Source of the DNA: Dehalobacter restrictus DSM 9455
GTDB taxonomy: Bacteria > Bacillota > Desulfitobacteriia > Desulfitobacteriales > Syntrophobotulaceae
Length of the DNA stretch: 64,000 bases
Direction of reading: 5' to 3'
NCBI RefSeq assembly: GCF_000512895.1
Contig: NZ_CP007033.1
Span: 1,289,001-1,353,000, forward strand
Below the pieces are notes generated by a model. The model had not been told where the DNA came from, did not search any database, and saw only the letters and a program-made list of their open reading frames with translations. This document shows, piece by piece, positions 44,139 through 52,701 of this stretch (position 1 is its first letter; each line of letters begins with the position of its first letter). A program made the translations under genes and the position numbers.

Positions 44139-45191
44139 ATGAAAAAAAGACTAATGGCCTGTATTCTTGTTATTACGATGTTGTTAAGTGTTGGAGCAAC
44201 TACAGTGTTTGCTGATGACGCTACCACTAGTTTGGTATACGATTCACAAAATTCTTTCAATTTTTCTATGACACCAAAATCAAAGGAATGGAAAAACTAC
44301 TCATCAGTGCAATTGAAGGAAATGTTGAATATCCCGCTAAGCACAGCTGAAAAAATGGATACGGCAACATTGTTAAAGACAGTACTAGACTACCCATTCA
44401 TGATTGATATTTTTGCTTATGACAATACAACGCAAGGGTTTGAAGGTCTTTCTTTAGAGTTTAACGGCGCTGCGGTTCTTTTGCAGAGAGCAGACTTGAC
44501 GGAAAACCTTAAAACTATTTACAAGAATACCATAGAAAAAATGATGGCCGTTGAAACAAAAAACAATATCAGCGATAAAGAAATTATGCAAAAAAAGTTT
44601 ATGGAGTCGCTATTTGTCTATCCTAAAGTATCCAATATGCTGAGTCAGGATGAAAAATATGCCATAGTGGAACTTTCGAAACAAATATCTAATAAGTTTC
44701 AGACATCGCCCCTTGTAATGGAAAGAACAGCGGTAACGGCGGCAGCACCTGGAGATATCTTAGGCTATGGCTATGTTTATACTCCGATGTTACAACAGGT
44801 TTTAGTCCTTAGACTGCAGGATTTGACTTCTGCTGATAAAGCATCAATAAATGCATCTTATGATGCGGCATATCCAACAGCAACAAGGCTAGGTACTGCC
44901 ACTTATAACTACAACTGTCATTCATATGCCTGGTATTTAGCCTCAACTGGCAATACGTGGTGGATGAATGATCCATCTGCATATATGTCTGGTGGTGGTT
45001 ATACACAAGTAACGCCCCCCCAGGCCGGGGACAAGGTATATTGGACAAACACGCATTCCGGAATCGTTTATTCTGTAAACGGCTCCAATATAACAGTTAC
45101 ATCCAAATGGGGTGCTGCTGGCTTATATCGTCATCCTATTAATGATTGTCCATATTCTGTTATAATTGTCAAAACCTTCTGGAGACGTTAA
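44139..45191 (+). CDS. Secreted protein with NlpC/CHAP-like C-terminal domain
   Basis: The 350-residue protein has a classical signal peptide ([19 protein letters not shown], cleaved near VFA-DD). A helical middle part (about 50-200) is followed by a domain with a Cys in [12 protein letters not shown], a His in HSGIVYS and a final [18 protein letters not shown]. The Cys-His arrangement suggests a papain-like amidase or peptidase, a type common in Firmicute exoproteins, but the function is not established. Two Cys near the C-terminus may form a disulfide. AGGAGG precedes the ATG. It is AT-rich compared with the core genes. Confidence 0.75.
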   Translation: MKKRLMACILVITMLLSVGATTVFADDATTSLVYDSQNSFNFSMTPKSKEWKNYSSVQLKEMLNIPLSTAEKMDTATLLKTVLDYPFMIDIFAYDNTTQGFEGLSLEFNGAAVLLQRADLTENLKTIYKNTIEKMMAVETKNNISDKEIMQKKFMESLFVYPKVSNMLSQDEKYAIVELSKQISNKFQTSPLVMERTAVTAAAPGDILGYGYVYTPMLQQVLVLRLQDLTSADKASINASYDAAYPTATRLGTATYNYNCHSYAWYLASTGNTWWMNDPSAYMSGGGYTQVTPPQAGDKVYWTNTHSGIVYSVNGSNITVTSKWGAAGLYRHPINDCPYSVIIVKTFWRR

Positions 45192-45199
45192 AAAGGAAA

Positions 45200-45667
45200 A
45201 TGATTAAAATAGAAAAATACCGGATTGTATGTGGTATTCTTTTCCTGGTTATACTGGTAATCATCTTGGCAGCATGCGGGAATCCTAATTTATTAAACAA
45301 AGGGGAAATCACGATTTCAAAAGATAAAGATAATATTTCTTTGAAGATTGAAAATACAAAAAGCATCAGTATTCATGACATAGCCAGCAGTAGTAGCAAC
45401 TGTATTGTCCATATCACAGACCCGGAAATCATTAATCAGATGGAGAGTTTATTCAATAAAACCTCTTTTATCAAATGTACAGATAGTATACAAACACCCT
45501 TACTTTACATTAATTTTTCTAACGACAGTGGCTCAATCAGCTTTTTTGTTTACGCAAATGACATTGTAGATATTGACGGAATAAAATACAAATCGAAGGA
45601 TATTACCTTCGATGCGGTCAATACATTTTATCTCAAAAAGAGTAAGGGGTTGCTCCCAAAGTCATAA
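45200..45667 (+). CDS. Putative lipoprotein
   Basis: The 155-residue protein has an N-terminal hydrophobic stretch ending in the lipobox LAAC at about residue 27, so it is probably lipid-anchored outside the cell. The rest is Ile/Ser/Asp-rich with beta-like segments and no known domain. ATG 45200 follows AAAAGGA, 8 bp after the secreted NlpC-like gene, so the two are likely co-expressed and may work together. Confidence 0.7.
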   Translation: MIKIEKYRIVCGILFLVILVIILAACGNPNLLNKGEITISKDKDNISLKIENTKSISIHDIASSSSNCIVHITDPEIINQMESLFNKTSFIKCTDSIQTPLLYINFSNDSGSISFFVYANDIVDIDGIKYKSKDITFDAVNTFYLKKSKGLLPKS

Positions 45668-45700
45668 CATTATCATACGATATATCAATTTCAAACTGCT

Positions 45701-45727
45701 ACCGGGACAACTCCCGGTTTTTCTTTG
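45701..45727 (+). terminator. Terminator after the lipoprotein gene
   Basis: ACCGGGA (45701-45707), a 4-nt loop, TCCCGGT (45712-45718), then TTTTCTTTG. Confidence 0.88.
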
Positions 45728-45830
45728 TTGTTTTTCCGCAATCGGCTGGGGCATATTTCTCCCTCATCTTCACCGGTCTAGCCTGGGATATATTACCAAT
45801 CTCCAATAATTTTAAAAAAGGGTACTATTA

Positions 45831-46086
45831 TGGAGAGTTTCTTAAATCTGCATCTTTTGTACTCATCTTATTCAATAGAAATAGACGATATCTACAGTTG
45901 CCGCAAGAGATTCTGTTGGATACGGAAATACCGGGAGTTCTTCTTGCGCACATGAACATGTGGGCAAGAAGAATGGAGCAATGTGGACGGGCACAGTTAT
46001 TTATGTTTACAGCACCTCGGGTAGCGATTGAATCGTTGAACCTCTTCCTGATGCATATTATGCAAATTACTAAGCAAACAAGTTAA
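45831..46086 (+). pseudogene. Decayed gene of a small secreted protein
   Basis: Pieces of one protein appear in different frames: a signal-peptide-like FLKSASFVLILF near 45845-45880, then TISTVAARDSVGYGNTGSS and HVGKKNGAMWTGTVIYVYST in another frame up to a TGA near 46036, and an in-frame tail IVEPLPDAYYANY after it. Two frameshifts and a stop would restore about 80 residues. The family is unknown. A 62-codon frame at 45898 is a shadow of this. Confidence 0.4.
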
Positions 46087-46103
46087 ATAGCAATAGTACT
46101 ATT

Positions 46104-46141
46104 ATGAAAGCCTTTTCACGAAAGGCTCTCATAAAATTTTT
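46104..46141 (+). terminator. Terminator-like hairpin
   Basis: A 12-nt stem (46104-46115 with 46121-46132, one G-T pair), a 5-nt loop and a following TTTTT. It ends the region of the decayed secreted-protein gene. From here to 46358 no gene is supported. Confidence 0.75.
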
Positions 46142-46309
46142 AGAAAATTATTGCGCGCTACGGAGATGATGATACCTTATGACACCTGGCTTTTTTATAC
46201 TATCACGGTAGCTAAGACGGGATGTGCCGGGAGCATAAAAGTAATTTTTATGGTGTTCTATACTTACGTGTTCTTCGCATCCAGATCCGACCCTGGTCGG
46301 TTAATCGTC

Positions 46310-46337
46310 TACTTTGCCTCTGGTGACAGCTTCGCTG
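46310..46337 (-). repeat. 28-bp island repeat, copy 2 (inverted)
   Basis: It is the exact reverse complement of 40885-40912, with the AGGGGTA flank preserved. The two copies bracket 5.4 kb containing the recombinase remnant, IS66 and the secreted-protein genes. Confidence 0.75.
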
Positions 46338-46358
46338 GGATTACCCCTAAAAAGACTG

Positions 46359-46700
46359 TTATATTTTATATTCGGACATCTGGGCGATAAACTTATTGCC
46401 GAAAACTTCAAACTGCTCTAATACCGGAATAAATTCCTGGCCGATCTTACTAAGAGAATACTCGACTTTTGGTGGTACTTCCGGATAAACATAGCGGTCA
46501 ATCATACCGAACTCTTCGAGAAATCTCAACTGTTTGGTTAGTGTGGCCTGGGTTATGCCCGGAATCTTGCGCTGCAATTCACCAAAGCGATGGGTCTTCT
46601 CTCTGAGATGCTTAATAATCAGAATGGACCATTTTCCGGAAAAAATTTTTTGGGCGGTAAAGTACGGACATTTGCCAAACAAATTGATTTCTTGTTCCAT
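46359..46700 (-). CDS. HxlR family transcriptional regulator
   Basis: The 113-residue winged-helix protein shows the HxlR signature: a Cys near the N-terminus (FGKCPYFTAQKIFSGKWSIL), FGELQRKIPGITQATLTKQL and the wing VYPEVPPKVEYSLSK. HxlR proteins sense electrophiles or redox stress. It is divergent from a flavin-binding protein gene with a palindrome between them, so it probably controls it. Confidence 0.9.
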   Translation of the reverse strand: MEQEINLFGKCPYFTAQKIFSGKWSILIIKHLREKTHRFGELQRKIPGITQATLTKQLRFLEEFGMIDRYVYPEVPPKVEYSLSKIGQEFIPVLEQFEVFGNKFIAQMSEYKI

Positions 46701-46742
46701 TTTTTTTGCTCCACTTCTTGTAATAACATGGTTAGTGTCTAT

Positions 46743-46760
46743 AGTATCTATTTAGATACT
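46743..46760. promoter_or_regulatory. Candidate HxlR operator
   Basis: AGTATCT (46743-46749), a 4-nt spacer, AGATACT (46754-46760): a perfect 7-bp inverted repeat midway between the divergent hxlR-type and flavoprotein genes. Confidence 0.65.
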
Positions 46761-46857
46761 TAGAATAGAAAAAAATCGTACTTGTTCGATATGGGATATC
46801 TGTTATTATGATGATATGTCACAATTATAACGCGTCATTTTGAAAGGAGTCAAGAAC

Positions 46858-47250
46858 ATGAATCCAATTGTCCAGTTTCTGGCCGATGCCAAGACATTTT
46901 ACCTTGCTACAGTAGACGGTGATCAGCCGCATGTCCGTCCATTCGGCGCCGTCGCAGAGTATGACGGGAAAACGTACATTTGCACCAATAATCAAAAAAA
47001 TATCTTTGCACAATTGCTTAAGAACCCGAAAGTTGAAATTTCCGGAATGGTTGGAGACAAATGGATCCGTCTCGTCGGGGAAGTTGCCGTTGATCCGCGC
47101 CCTGAAGCACGTGAAGCGATGTTCGAAGCCAATCCGAGTTTAAGAAATATGTACAAGTGCGATGACGGCCTTTGTGAGGTTTTGTACTTTACGCAAGCCA
47201 CAGCAGCGATTTATTCCTTTACCGCAGATCCGGTGGAGATCACGTTCTGA
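46858..47250 (+). CDS. Pyridoxamine 5'-phosphate oxidase family flavoprotein
   Basis: The 130-residue protein has the split-barrel FMN-binding fold: FYLATVDGDQPHVRPFG, VAEYDGKTYICTNNQKN and WIRLVGEV. Members with this short length are usually FMN-dependent reductases or heme-degrading or quinone-related enzymes, not PdxH. ATG 46858 follows GAAAGGAG. It is divergent from the HxlR regulator. Confidence 0.88.
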   Translation: MNPIVQFLADAKTFYLATVDGDQPHVRPFGAVAEYDGKTYICTNNQKNIFAQLLKNPKVEISGMVGDKWIRLVGEVAVDPRPEAREAMFEANPSLRNMYKCDDGLCEVLYFTQATAAIYSFTADPVEITF

Positions 47251-47470
47251 GAATTTCAATATCACCTAAAAAACTAATATGACTTAAACGAAACCAAGAC
47301 TAAAAACGGATAAAGACTTGAACTGTACAAGGTTCAAAGATACTGAAAAGGTCAAATAATAAGTTGAATACCTATATTTTTTTAATTAGAATGTGGGTAT
47401 TTTTATGTAAGATATGAACAAAAATGTTATAATTGGGCATAGCGTATAACGTAATAGGCTTGACAGGAAC

Positions 47471-47704
47471 ATGTATAATCCCAGAACTATGCCCGTAGGG
47501 ACTTGGATTGATGTAACTAAGTATCGCCCGCAAAATCGTTCTTCAAGCTCGTCATCGGGAAGTTCAAATTCATCTTTAAAGTCGTCCAATGATGTTAACG
47601 CCAACTTAAGTAGCAGCTCCAATAATACCAATAACGCTAATAAATCAAGCGGAAGTTCAAGTAATAAATCGAATAACAGTTGTACCGTGACTCCAAATTG
47701 TTAG
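47471..47704 (+). CDS. Ser/Asn-rich small protein of unknown function
   Basis: The 77-codon frame starts at ATG 47471 with a weak AGGAA upstream and a TTATAAT-like box near 47427. After an ordinary start (VGTWIDVTKYRPQNR) it becomes a low-complexity Ser/Asn run (about 24-70) ending in CTVTPNC. No signal peptide. It may be the remnant of a longer secreted protein. The 220 bp before it hold only a weak hairpin near 47366-47404. Confidence 0.4.
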   Translation: MYNPRTMPVGTWIDVTKYRPQNRSSSSSSGSSNSSLKSSNDVNANLSSSSNNTNNANKSSGSSSNKSNNSCTVTPNC

Positions 47705-47708
47705 TTTA

Positions 47709-48088
47709 GGGTCTGTTGACAAATGGGTGTAAGACAATTCGCAATCCAAATTAAAAATTGGCTATTTTTGAAATTACTACACAGGTGTACTCAAAATCTA
47801 AAACGACAAATTTTTAAACTCACTCTATTGGTCTTGTAGAATCAAGCAATATCAATGTCTAAAATGGTATAATTAAATAGGGTGATGACGATGATGACAG
47901 AGCAAAAAAGCAGACAAAACCGGATGTTGTGCGTATTGATGGAAGACCTTGTACCTGAACTTCGGAAGCTGGATGCGGCAATCGATTTCAGCTTCATATA
48001 TGAAATTATGAGACCGGTGTACAGCGACATAGGACGATCATCAGTTGACCCGGCAATTTTGGTAAAAATGCTACTTATCAACAGACCC
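47709..48088. mobile_element. MITE-like deletion derivative of an IS1182-type element
   Basis: The 380-bp element has 14-bp inverted ends with one mismatch (GGGTCTGTTGACAA at 47709-47722, complement at 48075-48088) and a 4-bp target duplication TTTA (47705-47708 and 48089-48092). Only the start of a transposase remains inside. It would need a full-length relative to move. Confidence 0.85.
47885..48088 (+). pseudogene. Truncated IS1182-type transposase (N-terminus only)
   Basis: The frame encodes EDLVPELRKLDAAIDFSFIY and SVDPAILVKMLLI, the N-terminal region of IS1182 transposases, then runs into the right inverted repeat and stops at 48107-48109. The DDE core is absent. Confidence 0.8.
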
Positions 48089-48263
48089 TTTATCCCGAAT
48101 TTAAGATAATTATAAATTTTATGTAATATAATAAATTTATTCGCTTTTTGCTAAATACTGTCGAATGCATTGAAATATGGATTATTTTGGTATATATTTA
48201 CTAGGGTATCTTCTAGAAGGTCTTCTATACGTATAGAAAATTCAGTAAAGAAAGGTAGATAAT

Positions 48264-48701
48264 ATGTTAATCAAAAGCAATCTAAAGAAAGCGGTTCTAG
48301 GGTTTACTGTAGGAATTTTATTGGCGATGAGTACATCAGCTGTTTTTGCAGTTTCTGCGTCTAGCCCCTATAAGCCTTACACTATATACGGGAAGGATTA
48401 CCAGAGCGTGGCTATAGTTGCTAGTTATAATAATGATGCAGTCGCTTATACTACAATATACGCAAGCTCTAATGTACCGGCAGGGTATATGGGCGCAATG
48501 CCTAGGTTGTACAATGATTCTGGTAGTTTATGTGCATCTAAAGATTGGGAATATAATGCTACGAGTACGTCGGCTATATCAACAGTAACCTTACCAATTT
48601 ATACTAGTGATGGATACTATAGTTATGGTCGGTGTGCGGCATATAATGGTAATGGATATACTTATGGATATACATATCAAAGTCCATGCATTAATATTTA
48701 G
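48264..48701 (+). CDS. Small secreted protein
   Basis: The 145-residue protein has a clear signal peptide (VLGFTVGILLAMSTSAVFA, cleavage after about residue 32). The mature part is Tyr/Ser-rich (YTIYGKDYQSV, TSDGYYSYGRCAAYNGNGY) with three Cys and no known domain; a beta-rich exoprotein is likely. AAAGG precedes the ATG. It lies 12 bp before the next secreted protein. Confidence 0.68.
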   Translation: MLIKSNLKKAVLGFTVGILLAMSTSAVFAVSASSPYKPYTIYGKDYQSVAIVASYNNDAVAYTTIYASSNVPAGYMGAMPRLYNDSGSLCASKDWEYNATSTSAISTVTLPIYTSDGYYSYGRCAAYNGNGYTYGYTYQSPCINI

Positions 48702-48713
48702 GAGGTTGTTTTC

Positions 48714-49181
48714 ATGAATTTTAAACATCTTGGAATAGGAACAATAATCACAAGTATTGCATTAATAACAGGTTTATTAGTAGGATCTTTAGGTTTCGAA
48801 CCTGTGTTAGCTAAAATATCAAATGAAAGCAATCAAACATCTGTTCATGTATATCCCCAAAATAAATCTGGACAGACATATGGTTCTGAGCTTTATGCTA
48901 AGTCTTCAGAGGAAACACCTGATTTAATTGCTGCTGTTGGGGAGGACGGTACTGAAGGATATGTTTTGTCTGCTGATTTAAATGGAGAAATGCCAAAAAC
49001 CCCAGAGGAAGCAATAGCAATACAAAATAAAAATAAATCTAAGACCAGTCGGAAAATACCATTATATGCTGTTGACGGGAAAACTGTAATTGGATCATTT
49101 AAAATTGATAATTCTCTTCCAGATGAAAATACTAAAGAAGAAATGAAAAAGTTACTTGACCAATATACGCCTACAAAATAA
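48714..49181 (+). CDS. Secreted or membrane-anchored hypothetical protein
   Basis: The 155-residue protein has an N-terminal hydrophobic helix (about 8-28) that may be a signal peptide or anchor. The rest has EETPDLIAAVGEDGTEGYVL, a short SH3-like motif, and a C-terminal IPLYAVDGKTVIGSFKI strand pair with an acidic/Lys tail. No family is recognised. AGGAGG precedes the ATG. It is probably co-transcribed with the preceding gene. Confidence 0.65.
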   Translation: MNFKHLGIGTIITSIALITGLLVGSLGFEPVLAKISNESNQTSVHVYPQNKSGQTYGSELYAKSSEETPDLIAAVGEDGTEGYVLSADLNGEMPKTPEEAIAIQNKNKSKTSRKIPLYAVDGKTVIGSFKIDNSLPDENTKEEMKKLLDQYTPTK

Positions 49182-49603
49182 GGAATTAGTACGAATTGTT
49201 TCGTCCTCCACAGGTTTATTTTATTCTAACTCACCTGTGTCCGATAAACTGGATACGGGTCAAGAAGAAATATGACGGTTTAATGAGCTATCCGATGGGC
49301 AATTCAGAAAGCTGATACGGAGACAGTATAACTACATCGCATTAAAAGTTAACTGAGAAGGATTATTATTAAAACAACTCCACACCAATTCAGGGGAGTT
49401 GTTTTTTTATCTCATACGGTATGTGTTCCATCGCTTACAGGTCTTTTTGTGTCTTCAGGCAATTTTTAGATGCTCATCTCATAGACTATTCTTAAATAAT
49501 AGCTATTTAACGGTTCTTTACATACCTGTTGATCAATCATTTGTAAATATTACGCTCATGCGTGGGGTCTAACCCAATACTGACGCTGACTGGAGTGAAA
49601 CCG
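49182..49603 (+). other. Gene-free stretch with a terminator and a possible gene fragment
   Basis: A terminator lies at 49371-49408 (11-bp stem, then seven T). Before it, about 49275-49355 reads FNELSDGQFRKLIRRQYNY in one frame, protein-like but without a start, perhaps the tail of a lost gene. No other feature is seen. Confidence 0.5.
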
Positions 49604-50092
49604 ATGAAAGAAGCCAAGACGATCTATGCGTTTTCCGGCAGTCTGGATACAAGCATGCGGTATGCTGTCTATGCCAGTTCTGACCGTTTTCTGAAGCATA
49701 AGCATGCCTGGAAAGCAGCCCATTGTCTTAAGTACTTTGGCTGCAGGGTCTACCTGGTTGCTCCGGATCTAAAAACATTTGAAGGGAGCAAGGTTTATCC
49801 GGATTTAAGCGCACTTCAGGGTAGAGTTGATGTTGTGGTTCCGTGCCTTAGGGCGGAGTTGATTCAGGACATTGTCAGGAAAACAGTGGAATGCGGGGCC
49901 AAAGCAATCTGGTTTCAGGAACAGAATTGGACGCCTGAACTTGACGCAGCGTGTGTGGAGAATGAAATCGAAGTGGTTCGCGGTTGCGTTTTGAAACATA
50001 AAATCTATCCAAGACCATTTGCGTATTTGAATCCTTGTTATTGGCACGGCTGGAAGGTTAATAAAGTACCGGGAAAGTATCAGAGGAGTTAA
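49604..50092 (+). CDS. CoA-binding domain-like protein
   Basis: The 162-residue protein has the CoA_binding_2 fold pattern (YccU type): KHAWKAAHCLKYFGCRVYLV, LKTFEGSKVYPDLSALQG, VVVPCLRAELIQDIVRKTVE, AIWFQEQNW and a final Cys/Trp-rich tail. CoA or another nucleotide is the likely ligand; the role is unknown. ATG 49604 follows GGAGTG. It marks the return to core genes, just upstream of dacF. Confidence 0.72.
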   Translation: MKEAKTIYAFSGSLDTSMRYAVYASSDRFLKHKHAWKAAHCLKYFGCRVYLVAPDLKTFEGSKVYPDLSALQGRVDVVVPCLRAELIQDIVRKTVECGAKAIWFQEQNWTPELDAACVENEIEVVRGCVLKHKIYPRPFAYLNPCYWHGWKVNKVPGKYQRS

Positions 50093-50139
50093 TCCAATCT
50101 GAAGAATATTGGAAACATAACATGATTTAATTTTATAAG

Positions 50140-50189
50140 GGCATACTAAAACAACAAACACAATTTAGCTTGGGAGGTTTTAGTATGCC
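50140..50189 (+). promoter_or_regulatory. Hairpin enclosing the dacF start codon, with a sigma-F/G-like -10
   Basis: A perfect 13-bp inverted repeat (50140-50152 with 50177-50189) pairs with the dacF initiation region: the right arm contains ATG 50185 and the GGGAGG ribosome site lies at the loop edge. The left arm also contains CATACTA (50142-50148), a match to the sigma-F/G -10 pattern CATnmTA; no convincing -35 was found. Confidence 0.5.
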
Positions 50190-51357
50190 TAAATTTTGTT
50201 TACGGATGCTGACAGTGGTTCTGGCCGCGGCATGTTTGCTCGGATGGATTGCGGTGCCGGTAAAGGCCGCAAATATTGAGACATCCGCTGAAAGTGCCAT
50301 TCTTATGGATGCGGCAACGGGCAAAATTCTTTATGAAAAGAATGCTCACAAGGAACTGCCTCCGGCAAGCGTTACGAAGCTGATGACAATGCTGCTGGCA
50401 GCAGAAGCTGTTGAAGAGGGCAAAGTCAAACTGACCGACACGGTGACGGCGAGTGAGAATGCCTCTTCTCTCGGCGGATCGCAAATATATCTTGAACCAG
50501 GAGAGAAGTTCACCCTGAAAGAACTTTTGATCTCGATCGCAGTAGGGTCGGCAAATGATGCCTGCGTGGCTGTTGCGGAACATATCTTCGGAACCCATGA
50601 GGAATTCGTGGATTCGATGAACAGAAAGGCCAAGGAATTAGGACTTAAGAATACCCATTTTGCCAACGCATACGGACTGCCGGCTGAGGGGCATTACACG
50701 AGTGCCTATGATCTGGCGATTTTAGGCAGGGAAGCACTCAAATACCAGCTGGTATCACAGCTGACATCCATGAAGGAATATGAACTGCGCAACGGTGATT
50801 TTAAATTGTGGAACACCAATAAACTTTTATGGTGGTATGAGGGAACCGATGGATTTAAGACCGGCTGGACGCAGGAAGCAAAATACTGCTTGGCCTCAAC
50901 TGTAAAAAGAGATGGCCTGAGACTGATCTGTGTTGTCATGGGAGTCCCGCAGGTCAGAGGCCATTTTCAGGAGTCTATGAAGATGTACAATTATGGTTTT
51001 GCCAATTATGTTTATAAAGAATTTGCCCCTGCCGGTTCCAAACAGGGAGAAGTCATTGTTCATAAAGGGAAGCTGCAAACAGTTGACCTTGTCAGTCAGG
51101 AAGCTGTCGGCTTGTGTATTGAAAAAGGGAAGGAGAAAGAATGCCGGATTGAAACCAGGTATTTTGCAAACCCGGTATCCGCACCAATTGCCAAGGGACA
51201 GCAGCTCGGAGAGATGATCATTTATTGCGGTCAGAAAGAAGCAGACAGCATAAAGCTTGTAGCTGGAGAAGAAGTTGGAAAAGCAGGACTGCTGGAGATG
51301 TTCAAGCGTACGGTCCGGCAGTCCTACAGCATGATCCCGCCGATCTATGCCAACTAG
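50185..51357 (+). CDS. dacF: D-alanyl-D-alanine carboxypeptidase (DacF-type)
   Basis: The 390-residue secreted penicillin-binding protein has a signal peptide (about 1-30), an S11 domain with SxxK (PASVTKLM), SxN (GSANDA) and KTG (FKTGWTQ) motifs, and a C-terminal PBP5-like domain. It trims the terminal D-Ala from peptidoglycan stem peptides; DacF controls cortex crosslinking from the forespore. ATG 50185 follows GGGAGG. It lies next to sigF and spoIIA as in B. subtilis but is convergent with them. Confidence 0.93.
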   Translation: MPKFCLRMLTVVLAAACLLGWIAVPVKAANIETSAESAILMDAATGKILYEKNAHKELPPASVTKLMTMLLAAEAVEEGKVKLTDTVTASENASSLGGSQIYLEPGEKFTLKELLISIAVGSANDACVAVAEHIFGTHEEFVDSMNRKAKELGLKNTHFANAYGLPAEGHYTSAYDLAILGREALKYQLVSQLTSMKEYELRNGDFKLWNTNKLLWWYEGTDGFKTGWTQEAKYCLASTVKRDGLRLICVVMGVPQVRGHFQESMKMYNYGFANYVYKEFAPAGSKQGEVIVHKGKLQTVDLVSQEAVGLCIEKGKEKECRIETRYFANPVSAPIAKGQQLGEMIIYCGQKEADSIKLVAGEEVGKAGLLEMFKRTVRQSYSMIPPIYAN

Positions 51358-51436
51358 TAGCTCGATTCCAACATAACGTTGACTAATCCGAGCAAAGCCA
51401 CTTTATCTTTGTTGTTAACGGGATTTACAAAGCGAT

Positions 51437-52219
51437 CTACTCATAAGGACTGTCGTTCAAAATCTGCTTTAAATGGAGTAAGGCCGCGCGTTCGATCCTG
51501 GAAATCTGGACTTGGGAGAGGTTCATGACTTTAGCAATTTCATTTTGCGTTCTGTCCTCAAAGAATCGCTGATACAGAACCTCTTTCTCCCTTCCGGGCA
51601 GTTTATCGAGAACTTCCTGCAGGGCAATTTTTTCAAACCATCCCGGATCGGCATCCTTCTCCTGCGGAAGTTGATCAATAACATAAATAGGATCAGAATC
51701 GTCCTGATAAAGCGTATCATGAATCGACGACGGGCTTTGCACTGCTTCGATGGCGAGTATGATATCTTCACTCGGTGTGCCGATATCTTCGGCAATTTCG
51801 TTCAGCGTGGGTTCTCTATTTAATTCCGAGGAAAGCTTTTCCCGGGAACGGTTGATTTTGTAAACCAGCTCTTTATAAGAACGTGGAACTTTAATAGGAT
51901 GGTCATCTCTCAAAAATCTTCGGATTTCTCCAATGATCATCGGTACGGCGTACGTGGAAAATTTAACACCGTACGAGAAATCAAATTTATCGATGGCTTT
52001 GATGAGGCCAATGGTGCCAATCTGAAAGAGATCCTCCAGATCATATCCCCTGTGGGAAAAACGCTGGATCATATTAAAAATGAGCTTCAAATTACAATTG
52101 ACCAAACGCTCCCGGGCATCGATGTCGCCATTTTGGGCTTTGTGTAAAAGCTCCATCAATTCTTGGTCGGAGAGCAGGGGAAAACGGGGCAGGTTCATAT
52201 CTGAAAGTCGTTGAATCAT
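51437..52219 (-). CDS. sigF: Forespore sigma factor SigF
   Basis: The 260-residue sigma-70 family protein has region 2 (LEDLFQIGTIGLIKAIDKFD, GVKFSTYAVPMIIGEIRRFL), region 3 (PRSYKELVYKINRSREKL) and region 4 (LDKLPGREKEVLYQRFFEDR, LSQVQISRIERAAL). It is the first forespore-specific sigma factor. ATG 52219, 7 nt after GAGGGGG, is preferred to GTG 52225. It is the last gene of spoIIAA-spoIIAB-sigF and convergent with dacF. Confidence 0.96.
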   Translation of the reverse strand: MIQRLSDMNLPRFPLLSDQELMELLHKAQNGDIDARERLVNCNLKLIFNMIQRFSHRGYDLEDLFQIGTIGLIKAIDKFDFSYGVKFSTYAVPMIIGEIRRFLRDDHPIKVPRSYKELVYKINRSREKLSSELNREPTLNEIAEDIGTPSEDIILAIEAVQSPSSIHDTLYQDDSDPIYVIDQLPQEKDADPGWFEKIALQEVLDKLPGREKEVLYQRFFEDRTQNEIAKVMNLSQVQISRIERAALLHLKQILNDSPYE

Positions 52220-52233
52220 CTTCACACCCCCTC

Positions 52234-52671
52234 TTAATGAGAGGACGGACGGTTGTGGCTTAAGTATTTCACCATCAATACTTTGGTTCCTTTGTTAACT
52301 TCAGACTCAACCCGCAGTTCATCCATGAAGGACTGCATAAAGATAAAACCAAGTCCCATTCTGTCAGGGTCCGTAGAATAAGAAGCTTGCATGGCCTGAT
52401 TCACATCGGGGATACCGCAGCCGTTATCGGTTACTTGTATGGAAATTTTCGTTTCATCTGCCTCCAGCTCTAACGTGACAAACTGATCAGGTGCATTGCT
52501 GTAACCATGGATAATTGCGTTGGAAACTGCTTCAGAGACAGCGACCTTCAGTTCTTCAAGCTCGCTTAAGGCCAAATCCATTTGGGCTCCGAGCGAAGAG
52601 GCCAGCATGCGGGCGATTGTTACATTCTGCGGCAGACTCGAGAATGTCAGGATTATTTTATTGACTTCCAT
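52234..52671 (-). CDS. spoIIAB: Anti-sigma F factor SpoIIAB
   Basis: The 145-residue GHKL kinase carries the N box (EAVSNAIIHGY) and G1 box (VTDNGCGIPD) and the GLGF segment (MGLGFIFMQSF). It binds SigF and phosphorylates SpoIIAA. It lies 14 bp upstream of sigF. Confidence 0.96.
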   Translation of the reverse strand: MEVNKIILTFSSLPQNVTIARMLASSLGAQMDLALSELEELKVAVSEAVSNAIIHGYSNAPDQFVTLELEADETKISIQVTDNGCGIPDVNQAMQASYSTDPDRMGLGFIFMQSFMDELRVESEVNKGTKVLMVKYLSHNRPSSH

Positions 52672-52701
52672 TGATTATTCTCCTTTCAACTCTAAATTCA
52701 T

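Noticed and set aside
46151-46390. 79-codon plus-strand frame between the decayed exoprotein and hxlR
   Set aside because: It runs across the inverted 28-bp repeat and into the hxlR 3' end; no convincing ribosome site or domain.
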